Origin: Rhizobium sp.
Lineage (GTDB): Bacteria; Pseudomonadota; Alphaproteobacteria; Rhizobiales; Rhizobiaceae
Direction: 5' to 3'
NCBI GenBank assembly: GCA_027533385.1
Contig: JAPZUE010000025.1
Location: 1 to 64,000, forward strand
Length of the DNA: 64,000 nt
The notes below the pieces were generated by a model that was not told the DNA's origin, did not search any database, and was given only the letters and a program-made list of their open reading frames with translations. Below, piece after piece: positions 21,062-31,690 of this stretch. A program made the position numbers and the translations under genes. The number at the start of each line of letters is the position of its first letter. The stretch's first letter is position 1.

Positions 21062-21787
21062 ATGATGCCACTCTTCGGAAACCACACACTCGGTCGCAAA
21101 GGCTACGTCATCATGATCTTTATCATGGTGGCCTTCGATTTCGCAAAAACACCCATCGAGCGATTAAGCATGGTGCCACATGACATGGTCGCTCAACAAC
21201 TAAGCGCCCCCCGCCCTTTGCCGAAATCGGATATTGCAAACCAGAAAGTCATAGTCGGTGACCGCAATATGCCTTTGATGTTCGAAGGCCAAGCGCAAGC
21301 AGTGGATGCCATCGTAAAGTCCGGAAAACGCCCGACAGACGCCGAGATCGAGGCCTTTCGGCAAGAAACGATCAAGTCGATCCTGTACAATAAAACTAAC
21401 GGGAACACCGAGCAGGATGGAACTTCAGCCTTGGTGGCTGGACGAACAATTCTGATGACACTTCAGCCTATGGTCGCACTGGCATTGACGGCACTGACGA
21501 TCGTTGGTCTTCTCTGGATGCTCTCCGGCAGGTTGCGCGACATCGGTTGGCCGCCCGCTTTGATGTACTGCATCCTGGCGCCCGTGTTCCTGCCAAAGTT
21601 GCTAGGCGTTACGATGCCGCCATTGGCGGAAACCACTGCCATCAGATTGTTTTATGGCGCGATTGTTTTGTTGGCTCTGCCACCCTTTCCAGAAAAGACC
21701 AGGACTGAGCCGGAAGTTGCTCCCGTGACGCCATCCCTTTATGCCCCTCGTAAAGGAGGACAATTCGGCAAACTCGGCTCCAAGTGA
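21062..21787 (+). CDS. Unrecognised membrane protein, weakly DUF805-like, atypical composition
   Basis: 241 residues. A hydrophobic segment at about 14-28, a soluble stretch of about 100 residues, then three helices (about 133-155, 163-182, 188-207). The only family hint is LSGRLRDIGWPP, which resembles the arginine/aspartate/glycine motif of DUF805 membrane proteins. The DNA is visibly less GC-rich than its neighbours and uses more A/T-ending codons, suggesting later acquisition. Two ATGs (21062, 21065) are possible, with only a weak GGAT upstream. Function unknown. It stands between the phosphodiesterase and the convergent fadJ. Confidence 0.6.
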   Translation: MMPLFGNHTLGRKGYVIMIFIMVAFDFAKTPIERLSMVPHDMVAQQLSAPRPLPKSDIANQKVIVGDRNMPLMFEGQAQAVDAIVKSGKRPTDAEIEAFRQETIKSILYNKTNGNTEQDGTSALVAGRTILMTLQPMVALALTALTIVGLLWMLSGRLRDIGWPPALMYCILAPVFLPKLLGVTMPPLAETTAIRLFYGAIVLLALPPFPEKTRTEPEVAPVTPSLYAPRKGGQFGKLGSK

Positions 21788-21868
21788 TCCGACTGGGGCT
21801 TAGGATAGGCGGTGCTACAGAAAAGGCGACCCGATAGCCGCCTTTTGCAGTTCAGTTGGAGACTAAGC

Positions 21869-24082
21869 TCAAGCAGCCTTGGCGGCTTCACCGTATGGGT
21901 CGAAGCGACCATAGAAGGTTTCGCCCTTGGCAGCCATGTCCTTCAACAGCGGCGTCGGGGTGAAGTGGGCGCCGTAGTCCTTCGCGAGGCGTTCGCAGAG
22001 GCTTACGAAGGTCTTCACGCCCATGCCGTCGATATAGGACAGGGCGCCACCGGTGTAAGGTGCAAAGCCAAACCCAAGGATCGAGCCGACATCGGCTTCG
22101 CGCGGGTCGGTGACGATGCCTTCTTCGACGGTGCGGGCGGCTTCCAGCGCGATCGTCACGAGGAAGCGTTCCTGCAGCGTCTTGACGTTGACGGCATCCG
22201 GCTTCTGCTGCGGGTAGAAGTCCTTGAGCCCCGGCCAGACATGCTTCTTGGCCGGCTTGGCTGGATAGTCGTAGAAGCCCTTGCCGTTCTTGCGGCCAAA
22301 GCGTTCTTCCTTTTCGACCATGCGGGCGACCAGCTCCATGTGGCGCGGGTCGACGGCCTTTTCGCCGAGATCGGCGACAGTCGCCTTCAGGATCTTGTAG
22401 GAGAGGTCGATCGCCACTTCGTCGTTGAGCGCCAGCGGACCGACCGGCATGCCGGCGAACTTCGCAGCATTTTCGATCATGACCGGAGGTACGCCTTCGA
22501 TGAGCATGTTGTAGCTCTCGGCCATGTAGCGCAGGACGCAGCGGTTGACGAAGAAGCCACGGGTGTCGTTGACGACGATCGGGGTCTTCTTGATCGCGGC
22601 GACATAGTCGAGGGCCACGGCGAGCGCCTTGTCGCCGGTTTCCTTGCCGAGGATGACCTCGGTCAGCATCATCTTCTCGACCGGCGAGAAGAAGTGGATG
22701 CCGATGAAATCGACCGGACGCTTGGAGTTCTTGGCGAGGCCCGTGATCGGCAGCGTCGAGGTGTTGGAGGCGAAGATCGCGCCTTCCGGCAGCACGGCCT
22801 CGACCTTCTCGATCACGGCCTTCTTGACGTCGCGGTCTTCGAAGACGGCTTCGATGACGAGATCGGCATCGGCGAGCGTGCCGTAGTCATCCGAGGGCGT
22901 GATCAGGGCGAGCAGCTTGTCGCCGTCGTCCTTGGTCAGCTTACCCTTACCGACAGCGCCGGCGACGAGACCTTCGGAATGGGTCTTGCCCTTGGCCGCA
23001 GCCTCCATGTCACGGTCGATCAGCACCACGTTGATGCCGGCGGCTGCCGTCACATAGGCGATCGAAGCGCCCATGAAGCCGGCGCCGACGACGCCGACCT
23101 TCTTGATCTCGGACTTCGGCTGACCTGCCGGGCGACGGGCGCCCTTGTTCAGCTCCTGCATCGAGACAAAGAGCGAGCGGATCATCGAGAAGGCCTCGGT
23201 GGTCTGCAGGATCTCGGTGAAATAGCGCTGCTCGATCTTCAGGCCCGTATCGAAGGGAACCTGCAGGCCTTCATAGACGCTTTTCAGGATGGCGAGCGCT
23301 GCCGGATAATTGCCAGCGGTTTCGCGGCGCAGGATGGCGGAAGCGGCCGGCCAGAGCTGGGCAGCCGCTGGCGTCCAGATGCCACCGCCGGGTACCTTGA
23401 AGCCCTTTTCATCCCAGGGGGCAACCGGCTTCAGACCGTCCTTGATCATCTGCTTGGCAGCATTGATCAGCTCGCTTGGCTCGACAACCTGATGTACGAG
23501 GTTCATGGCCTTGGCGCGGGCGGCCGTCAGCGTCTGTCCGGTCGTCATCATCTGCAGGGCATCCTGTGTGTTGGCGAGACGTGCCACACGCTGCGTGCCA
23601 CCGGCACCGGGGAAGATGCCGACCTTGACTTCCGGCAGGCCGATCTTGACCGACTTGGCATTCGAGGCGACGCGCCCATGGCAGGCCAGCGTCAGCTCGG
23701 TCGCGCCACCCATGCAGGTTCCGTTGATGGCGGAGACCCACGGCTTGCCGCAGGTTTCGATCTTGCGCCAGAGCCAGGTCATACGACCGACGGCGTCGAA
23801 GATCTTCTGCATGGCGGCTGCCGGGTCCTTGATCCGCTCGGCAGCAATCGTCTCGAACATGCCCTTGATCATGGTGAGATCGGCACCGCCCGAGAAGGAC
23901 GACTTGCCCGACGTGAAGACCACGCCCTTGACGCCGGCATCGGCGCAGGCCTGCTCGAGGATCTTCTCGATTTCGTCCATCACCTCGACGGTGAAAACGT
24001 TCATCGACTTTTCCGGCATGTCCCAGGTGACAAGAGCAATGCCGTCTGCGTCGGTTTCGATGGTGAAGTTCTTGTAAGTCAT
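21869..24082 (-). CDS. fadJ: Bifunctional enoyl-CoA hydratase / 3-hydroxyacyl-CoA dehydrogenase
   Basis: 737 residues, normal for FadB/FadJ alpha subunits. The hydratase half (about 1-300) has the oxyanion-hole segments SFSGGADL and [12 protein letters not shown], with the catalytic glutamates near ELTLACHG and [16 protein letters not shown]. The dehydrogenase half begins at the NAD motif [14 protein letters not shown] (about 332-345) and has [18 protein letters not shown] with its catalytic His and GFFVNR. It carries out steps two and three of beta-oxidation. Last gene of the acyl-CoA dehydrogenase-thiolase-fadJ series; the thiolase stop is 20 bases upstream. FadJ and FadB cannot be cleanly distinguished. 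Confidence 0.92.
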   Translation of the reverse strand: MTYKNFTIETDADGIALVTWDMPEKSMNVFTVEVMDEIEKILEQACADAGVKGVVFTSGKSSFSGGADLTMIKGMFETIAAERIKDPAAAMQKIFDAVGRMTWLWRKIETCGKPWVSAINGTCMGGATELTLACHGRVASNAKSVKIGLPEVKVGIFPGAGGTQRVARLANTQDALQMMTTGQTLTAARAKAMNLVHQVVEPSELINAAKQMIKDGLKPVAPWDEKGFKVPGGGIWTPAAAQLWPAASAILRRETAGNYPAALAILKSVYEGLQVPFDTGLKIEQRYFTEILQTTEAFSMIRSLFVSMQELNKGARRPAGQPKSEIKKVGVVGAGFMGASIAYVTAAAGINVVLIDRDMEAAAKGKTHSEGLVAGAVGKGKLTKDDGDKLLALITPSDDYGTLADADLVIEAVFEDRDVKKAVIEKVEAVLPEGAIFASNTSTLPITGLAKNSKRPVDFIGIHFFSPVEKMMLTEVILGKETGDKALAVALDYVAAIKKTPIVVNDTRGFFVNRCVLRYMAESYNMLIEGVPPVMIENAAKFAGMPVGPLALNDEVAIDLSYKILKATVADLGEKAVDPRHMELVARMVEKEERFGRKNGKGFYDYPAKPAKKHVWPGLKDFYPQQKPDAVNVKTLQERFLVTIALEAARTVEEGIVTDPREADVGSILGFGFAPYTGGALSYIDGMGVKTFVSLCERLAKDYGAHFTPTPLLKDMAAKGETFYGRFDPYGEAAKAA

Positions 24083-24102
24083 GTCTTACTCCTCCCGGGA
24101 AA

Positions 24103-25311
24103 TCAGACGCGTTCGATGACGGTTGCCGTACCCATGCCCGCACCAATGCAGAGCGTGACCAGCGCGGTGTTCAGATCGCGGCGTTCCAGCTCGTCGAGCA
24201 CCGTGCCGAGGATAATGGCGCCGGTGGCGCCCAGCGGATGACCCATGGCGATCGCGCCGCCGGCGACGTTCATCTTGGAATGGTCGACCTCGAAATGCTG
24301 CATGAAACGCAGGACAACGGCGGCGAAGGCTTCGTTCAGTTCGAACAGGTCGAAGTCGGAGATCTTCATGCCGGTGCGCTTCAAGAGCTTTTCCGTCACG
24401 TCAACCGGACCGGTCAGCATGAGGGCCGGATCGGAGCCGATATTGGTGAAGGCGCGGATGCGGGCGCGGGGTTTCAGGCCCATGGCCTCACCACCGGCCT
24501 TCGAGCCGACGAGAACGGCGGCAGCACCATCGACGATACCGGACGAGTTGCCGGCGTGGTGGACATAGGTGATGCGCTCGATTTCCGGATGGGCCTGGAT
24601 GGCGACGGCTTCGAAGCCGCCCATTTCGCCCGGCATCTGGAAGGATGCCTGAAGGCTTGCCAGCGACTGCATGTCGGTGCCGGGCCGCATGTGCTCGTCA
24701 CGGTCGAGGATGACAAGGCCGTTGCCGTCCTTCACCGGGATAACCGACTTGGCGAAGTTGCCGGCGGCCCAGGAGGCGGCGGCGCGCTTCTGGCTTTCGA
24801 CAGCATAGGCGTCGACGTCGTCACGGGTGAAGCCATACTTGGTGGCGATCAGGTCGGCGGAAACGCCCTGCGGCATGAAATAGCCCGGGAAGTTGACCGA
24901 GGGGTCCATGTACCAGGCGCCGCCGGACATGCCCATGCCGACGCGGGACATGCTTTCGACACCACCGGCAATGACGATGTCGTCGGAACCCGCCTTCACC
25001 TTGCCGGCGGCGAGGTTGATGGCATCGAGGCCCGAGGCGCAGAAGCGCGAGATCTGCATGCCCGGCGCCTTGAAGTCGTAGCCGGCTTCGAAGGCCGCAG
25101 CCTTCGGGATCACGGCGCCGGCTTCCATGACGGGGTCGACGCAGCCGAAGATGATGTCATCGACGGTCGAGGTATCCAAGCAGTTGCGTTCGCGCAGTGC
25201 TTCCAGCGTCTTGGCGGCCAGACGGGGTGTCGGCACTTCGTGCAGCGAGCCGTCCTTCTTGCCGCGCCCGCGGGGCGTGCGCACGTGGTCGTAAATGAAG
25301 ACTTCAGTCAT
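24103..25311 (-). CDS. Acetyl-CoA C-acyltransferase (thiolase)
   Basis: 402 residues. Thiolase motifs are complete: nucleophile C90-region [18 protein letters not shown] ([11 protein letters not shown]), [15 protein letters not shown] with the catalytic His, and CIGAGMG with the second Cys. It cleaves 3-ketoacyl-CoA to acetyl-CoA and a shortened acyl-CoA, the last step of beta-oxidation, and is immediately followed by fadJ, the gene for the two preceding steps. The N-terminal [19 protein letters not shown] variant is typical of alphaproteobacterial FadA-like enzymes rather than PhbA biosynthetic thiolases. Confidence 0.92.
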   Translation of the reverse strand: MTEVFIYDHVRTPRGRGKKDGSLHEVPTPRLAAKTLEALRERNCLDTSTVDDIIFGCVDPVMEAGAVIPKAAAFEAGYDFKAPGMQISRFCASGLDAINLAAGKVKAGSDDIVIAGGVESMSRVGMGMSGGAWYMDPSVNFPGYFMPQGVSADLIATKYGFTRDDVDAYAVESQKRAAASWAAGNFAKSVIPVKDGNGLVILDRDEHMRPGTDMQSLASLQASFQMPGEMGGFEAVAIQAHPEIERITYVHHAGNSSGIVDGAAAVLVGSKAGGEAMGLKPRARIRAFTNIGSDPALMLTGPVDVTEKLLKRTGMKISDFDLFELNEAFAAVVLRFMQHFEVDHSKMNVAGGAIAMGHPLGATGAIILGTVLDELERRDLNTALVTLCIGAGMGTATVIERV

Positions 25312-25350
25312 TGTCTCTCTCCCTTGGGCGCACGGGGGCGCCGGAATTTT

Positions 25351-25494
25351 TCCCTCTTCTCCCCAGCGGGGAGAAGTGCCGAGCGAATGCGAGGCGATGA
25401 GGGGGCCGATTGCGCAAGCGCCCCCTCATCCCAGGCGCAACGCGTTGCGCCTAACCTTTCGGGCCCCCTTCTCCCCGCTGGGGAGAAGGGGAAG
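25351..25494. repeat. Palindromic mosaic intergenic element (RIME-like)
   Basis: Four inverted repeats lie in tandem: 25356-25376 (CTTCTCCCC/GGGGAGAAG, loop AGC), 25396-25430 (GATGAGGGGGC/GCCCCCTCATC), 25433-25452 (a perfect 20-bp palindrome centred on AACG|CGTT) and 25465-25491 (CCCCTTCTCCCC/GGGGAGAAGGGG, loop GCT). The first and last units are reverse complements of one another, so the block has matching inverted ends. This is the pattern of rhizobial intergenic mosaic elements. It separates the acyl-CoA dehydrogenase stop (25496) from the thiolase start (25311); in the mRNA it would fold strongly. Confidence 0.8.
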
Positions 25495-25495
25495 A

Positions 25496-27289
25496 TCAAA
25501 ACGCCTCAGCCGCCATTTCCATCAGGCTGTCCGCACCGGTCTCGATACGGGCCTTGCGCAGTGCCGTCTCAGGCATGACCTTTTCCATGTAGAAACGGCC
25601 GGTGAGCAGCTTGTTCTTGTAGTAGTCTGCATCGCCGGAGCCTGCGGCAAGGTTTTCGTTCGCAGCCTTGGCCATCTTCGCCCACATATAGCCAAGCACG
25701 ACGAGACCGAAGAGGTGCATGTAGTCGGTCGAACCGGCGCCGGCATTGTCGGGCTTGGCCATGGCGTTCTGCATGAACCACATGGTGGAGGCCTGCAGGT
25801 CGTTCAGGCCCTTCTTCAGACCCTTGGTGAAGAAGGCCATCTTCTCGTCATTGCGATGCTCTTCGCAGAAATCGCCGATTTCCTTGAACAGCGCCATCAC
25901 GGCGCGACCGCCGTTGAGGCCGAGCTTGCGGCCGACGAGGTCTAGCGCCTGGATGCCGTTTGCGCCTTCGTAGATCATCGCGATGCGGGCATCGCGGACA
26001 TACTGGCTCATGCCCCATTCTTCGATATAGCCGTGGCCGCCATAGACCTGCTGGGCCATGACTGCGTGATCAAAGCCCTTGTCGGTCAGGACACCCTTGA
26101 GGATCGGCGTCATCAGGCCGAGCACGTCGTCGGCGAGCTGCTTTTCGCCGGCATCGCCCGAACGGTGGGCGATATCGGACTTCAGCGCAGTCCAGAGGGT
26201 GAAGGCGCGGCCAGCTTCGTTGAACGCCTTGATGGTCAGCAGGACACGACGAATGTCCGGGTGGACGATGATCGGGTCGGCCTTCTTCTCCGGCGCCTTG
26301 ACGCCGGAGAGCGAGCGGCCCTGGATGCGCTCGCGGGCATAGTTGGCGGCGTTCTGATAGGCGATTTCGGAGATCGACAGGCCCTGCAGGCCGACGCCGA
26401 GGCGGGCCTCGTTCATCATGACGAACATGGCCGCCAGACCCTTGTTCTCGGCCCCGATCAGGTAGCCGGTCGCCTCGTCATAGTTCATCACGCAGGTCGC
26501 GTTGCCGTGGATGCCCATCTTGTGCTCGATCGCACCGCAGGAAACGGTGTTGCGAGCACCGACCGAACCGTCGTCCCCGACCATGAACTTCGGCACGATG
26601 AAGAGCGAGATGCCCTTGGTGCCCTCAGGCGCGCCTTCGATGCGGGCGAGCACGAGGTGGATGATGTTATCCGACATGTCGTGTTCGCCGGCGGAGATGA
26701 AGATCTTCTGGCCGGAAATCTTGTAGGAACCGTCGCCGTTCGGAACAGCCTTGGTGCGCAGCAGGCCGAGATCGGTGCCGCAATGCGGCTCGGTCAGGTT
26801 CATGGTGCCGGTCCAGATACCCTCGACCATCTTCGGCAGATACTTCTGCTTCTGCTCGTCGGAGCCATGCTCCAGGATCGCGGCGATCGCGCCCTGGGTC
26901 AGGCCGGGATACATCATCAGCGCCATGTTGGCGGACGACATGTATTCGCCAACGGCCGAATGCAGCGTATAGGGCAGGCCCTGACCGCCGTATTCGGCAG
27001 GCACTGCGAGACCCAGCCAGCCGCCCTGACAGTAGGCGTCGTAAGCTTCCTTGAAACCCTTCGGCGTCTTGACCGAACCGTCGTCCGAGCGAACGCAGCC
27101 TTCCTGGTCGCCGGACAGGTTGAGCGGGAAAAGCTGCTCTTCCGCAAGCTTGGCCGCCTCGCCGACGATCGCCTCGATCATGTCGGGGGTCGCGTCTTCA
27201 AAGCCCGGCAGATTGTTGTACCGCTCGAGACCAAGGACGTCGTTGAGAATGAAAAGCGTGTCGTTTACGGGGGCCTTGTAGACAGGCAT
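25496..27289 (-). CDS. Acyl-CoA dehydrogenase, long (C-terminal-extended) type
   Basis: 597 residues, about 200 longer than classic acyl-CoA dehydrogenases and typical of the AcdA/DmdC-like group with an N-terminal motif and a C-terminal extension. Landmarks: [31 protein letters not shown] (FAD/substrate loop), [12 protein letters not shown] and the catalytic-base region [17 protein letters not shown]-dependent enzyme that introduces the 2,3 double bond in acyl-CoA. It is upstream of thiolase and fadJ on the same strand, separated from thiolase by the palindromic repeat. Chain-length preference cannot be read from sequence. Confidence 0.9.
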   Translation of the reverse strand: MPVYKAPVNDTLFILNDVLGLERYNNLPGFEDATPDMIEAIVGEAAKLAEEQLFPLNLSGDQEGCVRSDDGSVKTPKGFKEAYDAYCQGGWLGLAVPAEYGGQGLPYTLHSAVGEYMSSANMALMMYPGLTQGAIAAILEHGSDEQKQKYLPKMVEGIWTGTMNLTEPHCGTDLGLLRTKAVPNGDGSYKISGQKIFISAGEHDMSDNIIHLVLARIEGAPEGTKGISLFIVPKFMVGDDGSVGARNTVSCGAIEHKMGIHGNATCVMNYDEATGYLIGAENKGLAAMFVMMNEARLGVGLQGLSISEIAYQNAANYARERIQGRSLSGVKAPEKKADPIIVHPDIRRVLLTIKAFNEAGRAFTLWTALKSDIAHRSGDAGEKQLADDVLGLMTPILKGVLTDKGFDHAVMAQQVYGGHGYIEEWGMSQYVRDARIAMIYEGANGIQALDLVGRKLGLNGGRAVMALFKEIGDFCEEHRNDEKMAFFTKGLKKGLNDLQASTMWFMQNAMAKPDNAGAGSTDYMHLFGLVVLGYMWAKMAKAANENLAAGSGDADYYKNKLLTGRFYMEKVMPETALRKARIETGADSLMEMAAEAF

Positions 27290-27483
27290 CGGTCATCTTC
27301 CTCCAAAGACTTCGGTTCCGACGGATCGGACTGTTCCGGCTTATACAAATAATTGACGTGCGCGTAAACGTCAAAGTTTGCTGCCGCGGCATTTTTGCAG
27401 GGCCGATGGCCTGCTCCTCTTCCATCCAGAGCTTCTAACGAAGGGTACTTGTGCGGGGCGTGACGCCGAAGAACGGCCCTGCG

Positions 27484-27521
27484 GATTCATTAATTTTGGG
27501 CGAAGCTTAACGGCTTGTTTA
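27484..27521 (+). promoter_or_regulatory. CtrA-like and GANTC sites ahead of the podJ-like gene
   Basis: Region 27290-27680 (391 bases) has no supported gene. It contains TTAA-N7-TTTA at 27507-27521, seven of eight matches to the CtrA consensus TTAA-N7-TTAA, and a GATTC (CcrM/GANTC) site at 27484-27488. Both are about 160-200 bases before the chosen podJ start. Cell-cycle control of podJ is known in Caulobacter; here it is inferred from motif and position only. Confidence 0.35.
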
Positions 27522-27680
27522 CCATGTTTCATGAAAGGTTGCGTTCGAAAGCTGGTGATCCATCCGCGATTCCGACCTGCTTGCCTGCCGTTACGCAAGG
27601 CACCCGGTCGAAGCTGCACTGGAGCACCCGAACATATTCGGATGAAGACATCGTCCGGCATCATCAAGGCGAGCAGAACC

Positions 27681-30600
27681 ATGAACGGATCGCGATCCCA
27701 GACCCAACGGCCCGGCAGCCCATCCTCCCTGGATGCGTTGAGCCGTACCATCGAGGGGCTTGAGGCGCGCATCGAAGGGTTGATCGGGCAGCAAGTCAGC
27801 CGCAACCGGGGAGCGGAAGAGCCGGTCTCGCGCGCCCTGCCCGGCCGCCGCGCCGAAGACCTGCCGCGCAGCGAACGCGATGCGCGTGATGCCCGACCGG
27901 ATCCACTGGCTGAAATTCGCCAGCGCCAGCGCGCGCTCGAAGAAAGCCGCGCCCGCGGCAGCGAGCGCAGCCTCTACAGCCGCAGCGAGGAACCCGCACC
28001 GGCTCGCGCGCCCCTGCGCGCGCCACTGCCTCCGCTTGCAGATCCGCAGCCGGGCTATGCCGCGCGGACCGCCACCGCCGCACCGGCGTCCGGGCGAAGC
28101 GGTACGGACTTCACGGAGGCCTTGAGCAATCTGAGACGTGAACTCAAGCATGACATCAGCGAAAGCCTGTCGCGCGAGATTTCCGGCCTGCGCAACGAAA
28201 TGCGCTCGATCCGGCAGCTCGCCGAAGAAAAGCGGCCGCAAGACGACATGCGTCAGGACATTGCCCGCCTCGCCGAAAGCATCCAGCGCCTCGAAGGCAT
28301 CAAGGCGCCCGGCACCGAAGGCCTACGTCAGGACTTCAACGAATTGCGCTCGCTGATGGATGGCCTTGCCCGCGAGGATTCCGTGCGTCGCATGGAACGC
28401 CGCTGGGATGATGTGGAGGTGCGTCTCGACGGTCTCGATACCGGGGCCATGCGCGACGAGATCATCCGCATCGCCGACCGACTTGACGATATTCGCTCGC
28501 AGCTCGGCGGCATGGGCGACACCCGCACCATCCGGGCGCTTGAGGACAAGCTGGTGACGGTGGCATCGGCGCTCGAACATATCGGTGCGCATTTCGACCC
28601 CAACGAGCGCAAGCTGATGGAGCAGTTCTCCGCGCTCGACATGCGGCTTGACGAAATCACCCGCGCCATCGCCGCCGGCAGCCGCAACAGCGGTCCCGGC
28701 AACGATCCGGCGACCTTTCATCGGCTGGAAGAGCGCCTTTCGGGTCTTGCACGGCAGATCGAATCCCTTGCCGAGCGGCGTGTGCCACAGCCCGATGCCT
28801 CGATCGAGATGGCAGAGCGGCTCGAGCTTCTGACGGAACGCATCGAGCAGCTGTCGACCGAGCAGGGGGCTGCCCGGCTCGAAGAGCGGCTCGACCAGCT
28901 CTCCTACATGCTGGAGAAGGTCCAGCGTCCGGCACCTGCCCCGGAACTCACCGGCTACCTGGCCGATATCTCCCGCAAGATCGATGCGCTCGACGGCGGC
29001 GCCGTCCATGATCGCCTGGCCGACCGGCTGGAGATCCTGGCACGCCGCATCGAGGAATTCGACGTACCGCAGCCGGTCGCGATGATCGATGACAGTGCGC
29101 TCCGCAACCTCGAAGACCGCCTGAATGCCGTCGTCGATCGTCTGGAAGAAACCAGTTCCGCCGCACCTGTCGGCGAAAGCGCGAGCCTGAAGGGGCTCGA
29201 AGACCAGATCGCCCATCTTTCGGCGCTGATCAGCCAGCCCTCGCCGGCCGATCCGGAGGTTGCCGGTCGCATCTCTGCCCTGGAAGACTATGTCTCGACC
29301 AGCGACGAGTACATCATCGAGGCTGCACGACAGGCCGCCGAGACCGTGATGGCCAATTTCGTCCAGCGTTTCCCGGCAGGCAGCCAGGCGGCATCTGCGG
29401 ATATCTCAGCCCTTTCGGCGCTGTCGGATCACCTGAAGCAGCTCGAAGACTACACCCGCAACTCTGAGGAGCGCACGCACCGCACCTTCGAAGCCCTGCA
29501 TGATACGCTCGTCCAGATCGCAGGCCGTCTCGACGAACTCCATCACACCGGCCAGCAGGCCGACCCCGCACCGCTCTTTGCGCAGGCGCCGATCGCTCCG
29601 GCACCGGCACCGCGCGCACCGGAGGCGGTGGCACATGCCCCCCAGGCCCCGCGCATGGCTGCGGAACCGGTGGCTGATACAGCCCATCCGATCGACCAGG
29701 ACCTGCTCAAGGCCGCCGACGATTTCGCCCAGACCATGACCGCGCTGCCCGTCATCGATGCCGCGCGCGAGAAGAAGGTGGCCAAACCGAGCCTGCTTGC
29801 CGGCCTGGGCAAGAAGCTGATGCCGGGCAAGAAGGCGCCCAAGGCGGCGGTCGAGTCCCGGCAGACGGTCGATCCTTCGCCGTCGATCGATCCGGTTGAC
29901 GTCCTTCCTCCCGATGACGCCAACGAACTTCTGGAACCCGGCTCGGGCGCACCGGATGTGCGCAAGATCCTTGAGCGCGTCCGGGCCAGCCAGCAGTCCG
30001 CCAAGGGTGGAAACGCGAGCGCTGCCGATACGGGTGACCGTACCGACTACATCGCCGCCGCCCGTCGCGCCGCCCAGGCTGCCGCCATGGAGATGGATCG
30101 TGCGCAGAAGGCTGCTCCGACCGGCAACAAGACGATGGCCGACGTCAAGGCCAAGGCGAAGAGCGGAGGGCCTTCGCTTTTCGCGCGCTATCGCCGCCCG
30201 ATCCTGATGGCCGTCGGCGCCGTGCTTCTCGTTGCCATGGCCATGCCGCTGGTCAACACGCTGACCCGCAGCGAGGCACCCGCCGTTATCGAAGAGACCG
30301 TACCAGAAGAAACCAGCGAAGCCCCTGATCCGGCACCGGCAGTCGAGACCGGCATGGCAACCAATCTGGAAAACCAGGCCGCTGAACCGGTCCTGGACGC
30401 CGGTGTCGTTGAAACCGAGGCCCCTGCCGAAACGCCCGATAATGTTGCTGCTGCACAGGCACCGTCAGCCCCCGTTCAAGCCGGAGAGGCGGCACCGGTC
30501 AGCGCCCTGATGGCACCGGCAGAGACGGCGCCTGCCCAGACGCTTGAAACTCCGGCCAGGGTTTCCGAGCCCAATGTCGTCGTTGCGCAGGAAATCGCAC

Positions 30601-31484
30601 CGGCGGCACCGGCAGCCCCTGCGGCAGAAATCGTGGTCCCGGCCGAGATCACTCCGCCTTCGCTGTCGATCGCGGCAAAGAACGGCGATCCGCTGGCGCT
30701 CTTCGAAATCGGCGCGCGCTACACCGAAGGCCGTGGCGTACCAAACGATTTCGCCGAAGCCGCCAAATGGTACCGTCTGTCTGCCGACAGAGGGTTTGCG
30801 GTCGCGCAGTACAGACTCGCCAACTTCCTTGAGAAGGGAACAGGCGTCGCCCCCGACATCGCTGAAGCCAAGCGCTACTACGAGATGGCTGCCAATGCCG
30901 GCAATGCCAGCGCGATGCACAATCTCGCCGTCATCTATGCTTCCGGCAAGGATGGTGCACAGGACTATGCCAAGGCGGTCGAGTGGTTCACCAAGGCCGC
31001 CGAGTACGGCGTCTCCGACAGCCAGTTCAATCTCGCGATCCTCAGCGCCCGGGGTAACGGAACCGCTCAGGATCTCGTCGCATCCTACAAATGGTTTGCA
31101 ATCGCCGCGAAAGGTGGCGACACGGATGCTGCCCAGAAGCGGGACGAAGTGGCCAATGCGCTGAAGCCCGACCAGCTGGAACGGGCGCGTGCCGAAGTCG
31201 ACCTGTGGAAGGCGAAGGAACTGAACCCCGACGCCAATTCAGCCAACACGCCGGATGAATGGGCGGGCAAGGGCCTCAAGACGGCCAGTGTCGACATGAA
31301 AAAGGCAATCCGCAACATACAGGCGATCCTCAACAAGAACGGCTTCGATGCCGGCACGCCTGACGGCGTGATGGGGGACAAGACGGTCTCTGCGATCAAG
31401 GCCTTCCAGACCTCGATCGGCGAGGAGCCGACGGGGCAGGTGACGGACAAGCTGGTGACCGAACTGCTCGCGCGCAACAAATGA
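27681..31484 (+). CDS. podJ: PodJ-like polar organising protein (coiled coil, TM, Sel1 repeats, peptidoglycan-binding)
   Basis: 1267 residues from ATG 27681, chosen because coding character starts there (MNGSRSQ...SLDALSRTIEGLEARIEGL); the frame is open to 27378 but that stretch is unlike protein. Residues about 10-700 are long heptad-rich coiled coil; about 700-830 is alanine/proline/lysine-rich linker; one TM helix at about 838-862; a proline/alanine/glutamate-rich periplasmic spacer; Sel1-type TPR repeats about 1000-1155; and a C-terminal peptidoglycan-binding domain about 1210-1266. This order matches PodJ, which localises to a cell pole and recruits division and pole-development proteins. 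Internal function here is inferred from architecture. Confidence 0.8.
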   Translation: MNGSRSQTQRPGSPSSLDALSRTIEGLEARIEGLIGQQVSRNRGAEEPVSRALPGRRAEDLPRSERDARDARPDPLAEIRQRQRALEESRARGSERSLYSRSEEPAPARAPLRAPLPPLADPQPGYAARTATAAPASGRSGTDFTEALSNLRRELKHDISESLSREISGLRNEMRSIRQLAEEKRPQDDMRQDIARLAESIQRLEGIKAPGTEGLRQDFNELRSLMDGLAREDSVRRMERRWDDVEVRLDGLDTGAMRDEIIRIADRLDDIRSQLGGMGDTRTIRALEDKLVTVASALEHIGAHFDPNERKLMEQFSALDMRLDEITRAIAAGSRNSGPGNDPATFHRLEERLSGLARQIESLAERRVPQPDASIEMAERLELLTERIEQLSTEQGAARLEERLDQLSYMLEKVQRPAPAPELTGYLADISRKIDALDGGAVHDRLADRLEILARRIEEFDVPQPVAMIDDSALRNLEDRLNAVVDRLEETSSAAPVGESASLKGLEDQIAHLSALISQPSPADPEVAGRISALEDYVSTSDEYIIEAARQAAETVMANFVQRFPAGSQAASADISALSALSDHLKQLEDYTRNSEERTHRTFEALHDTLVQIAGRLDELHHTGQQADPAPLFAQAPIAPAPAPRAPEAVAHAPQAPRMAAEPVADTAHPIDQDLLKAADDFAQTMTALPVIDAAREKKVAKPSLLAGLGKKLMPGKKAPKAAVESRQTVDPSPSIDPVDVLPPDDANELLEPGSGAPDVRKILERVRASQQSAKGGNASAADTGDRTDYIAAARRAAQAAAMEMDRAQKAAPTGNKTMADVKAKAKSGGPSLFARYRRPILMAVGAVLLVAMAMPLVNTLTRSEAPAVIEETVPEETSEAPDPAPAVETGMATNLENQAAEPVLDAGVVETEAPAETPDNVAAAQAPSAPVQAGEAAPVSALMAPAETAPAQTLETPARVSEPNVVVAQEIAPAAPAAPAAEIVVPAEITPPSLSIAAKNGDPLALFEIGARYTEGRGVPNDFAEAAKWYRLSADRGFAVAQYRLANFLEKGTGVAPDIAEAKRYYEMAANAGNASAMHNLAVIYASGKDGAQDYAKAVEWFTKAAEYGVSDSQFNLAILSARGNGTAQDLVASYKWFAIAAKGGDTDAAQKRDEVANALKPDQLERARAEVDLWKAKELNPDANSANTPDEWAGKGLKTASVDMKKAIRNIQAILNKNGFDAGTPDGVMGDKTVSAIKAFQTSIGEEPTGQVTDKLVTELLARNK

Positions 31485-31635
31485 TGCGACCGTCATAAAA
31501 CACCGCGATTGAGGGTCTATGACGGGCTCTCGAATTGACTTGATTGCGCCTGAGGCGCAAGAAAGAATTCGAAGGGTCGCAAGTTGGATCAAAGACTTGC
31601 ACCCACCCAGCATGAGAGAGCAAAGGGTTCAAGAC

Positions 31636-31690
31636 CCTGACGTGACCGCGCTTCGGGTGCGGGCATTCGCATTTGAGGTCCTGACGTGAC
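31636..31690 (+). repeat. Direct repeat CCTGACGTGAC before the TauE gene
   Basis: The 11-mer CCTGACGTGAC occurs at 31636-31646 and again at 31680-31690, where it covers the GTG start of the next gene. The spacing is 44 bases. The region 31485-31685 also has a TTGCGCC-TGA-GGCGCAA hairpin (31544-31560) without a U tract, and no gene that I can support. Duplication of a start-region sequence is the simplest reading. Confidence 0.35.

Noticed and set aside
21812..24241. 809-codon open frame antisense to fadJ
   Set aside because: Shadow of fadJ; composition and lack of motifs show it is not a gene.
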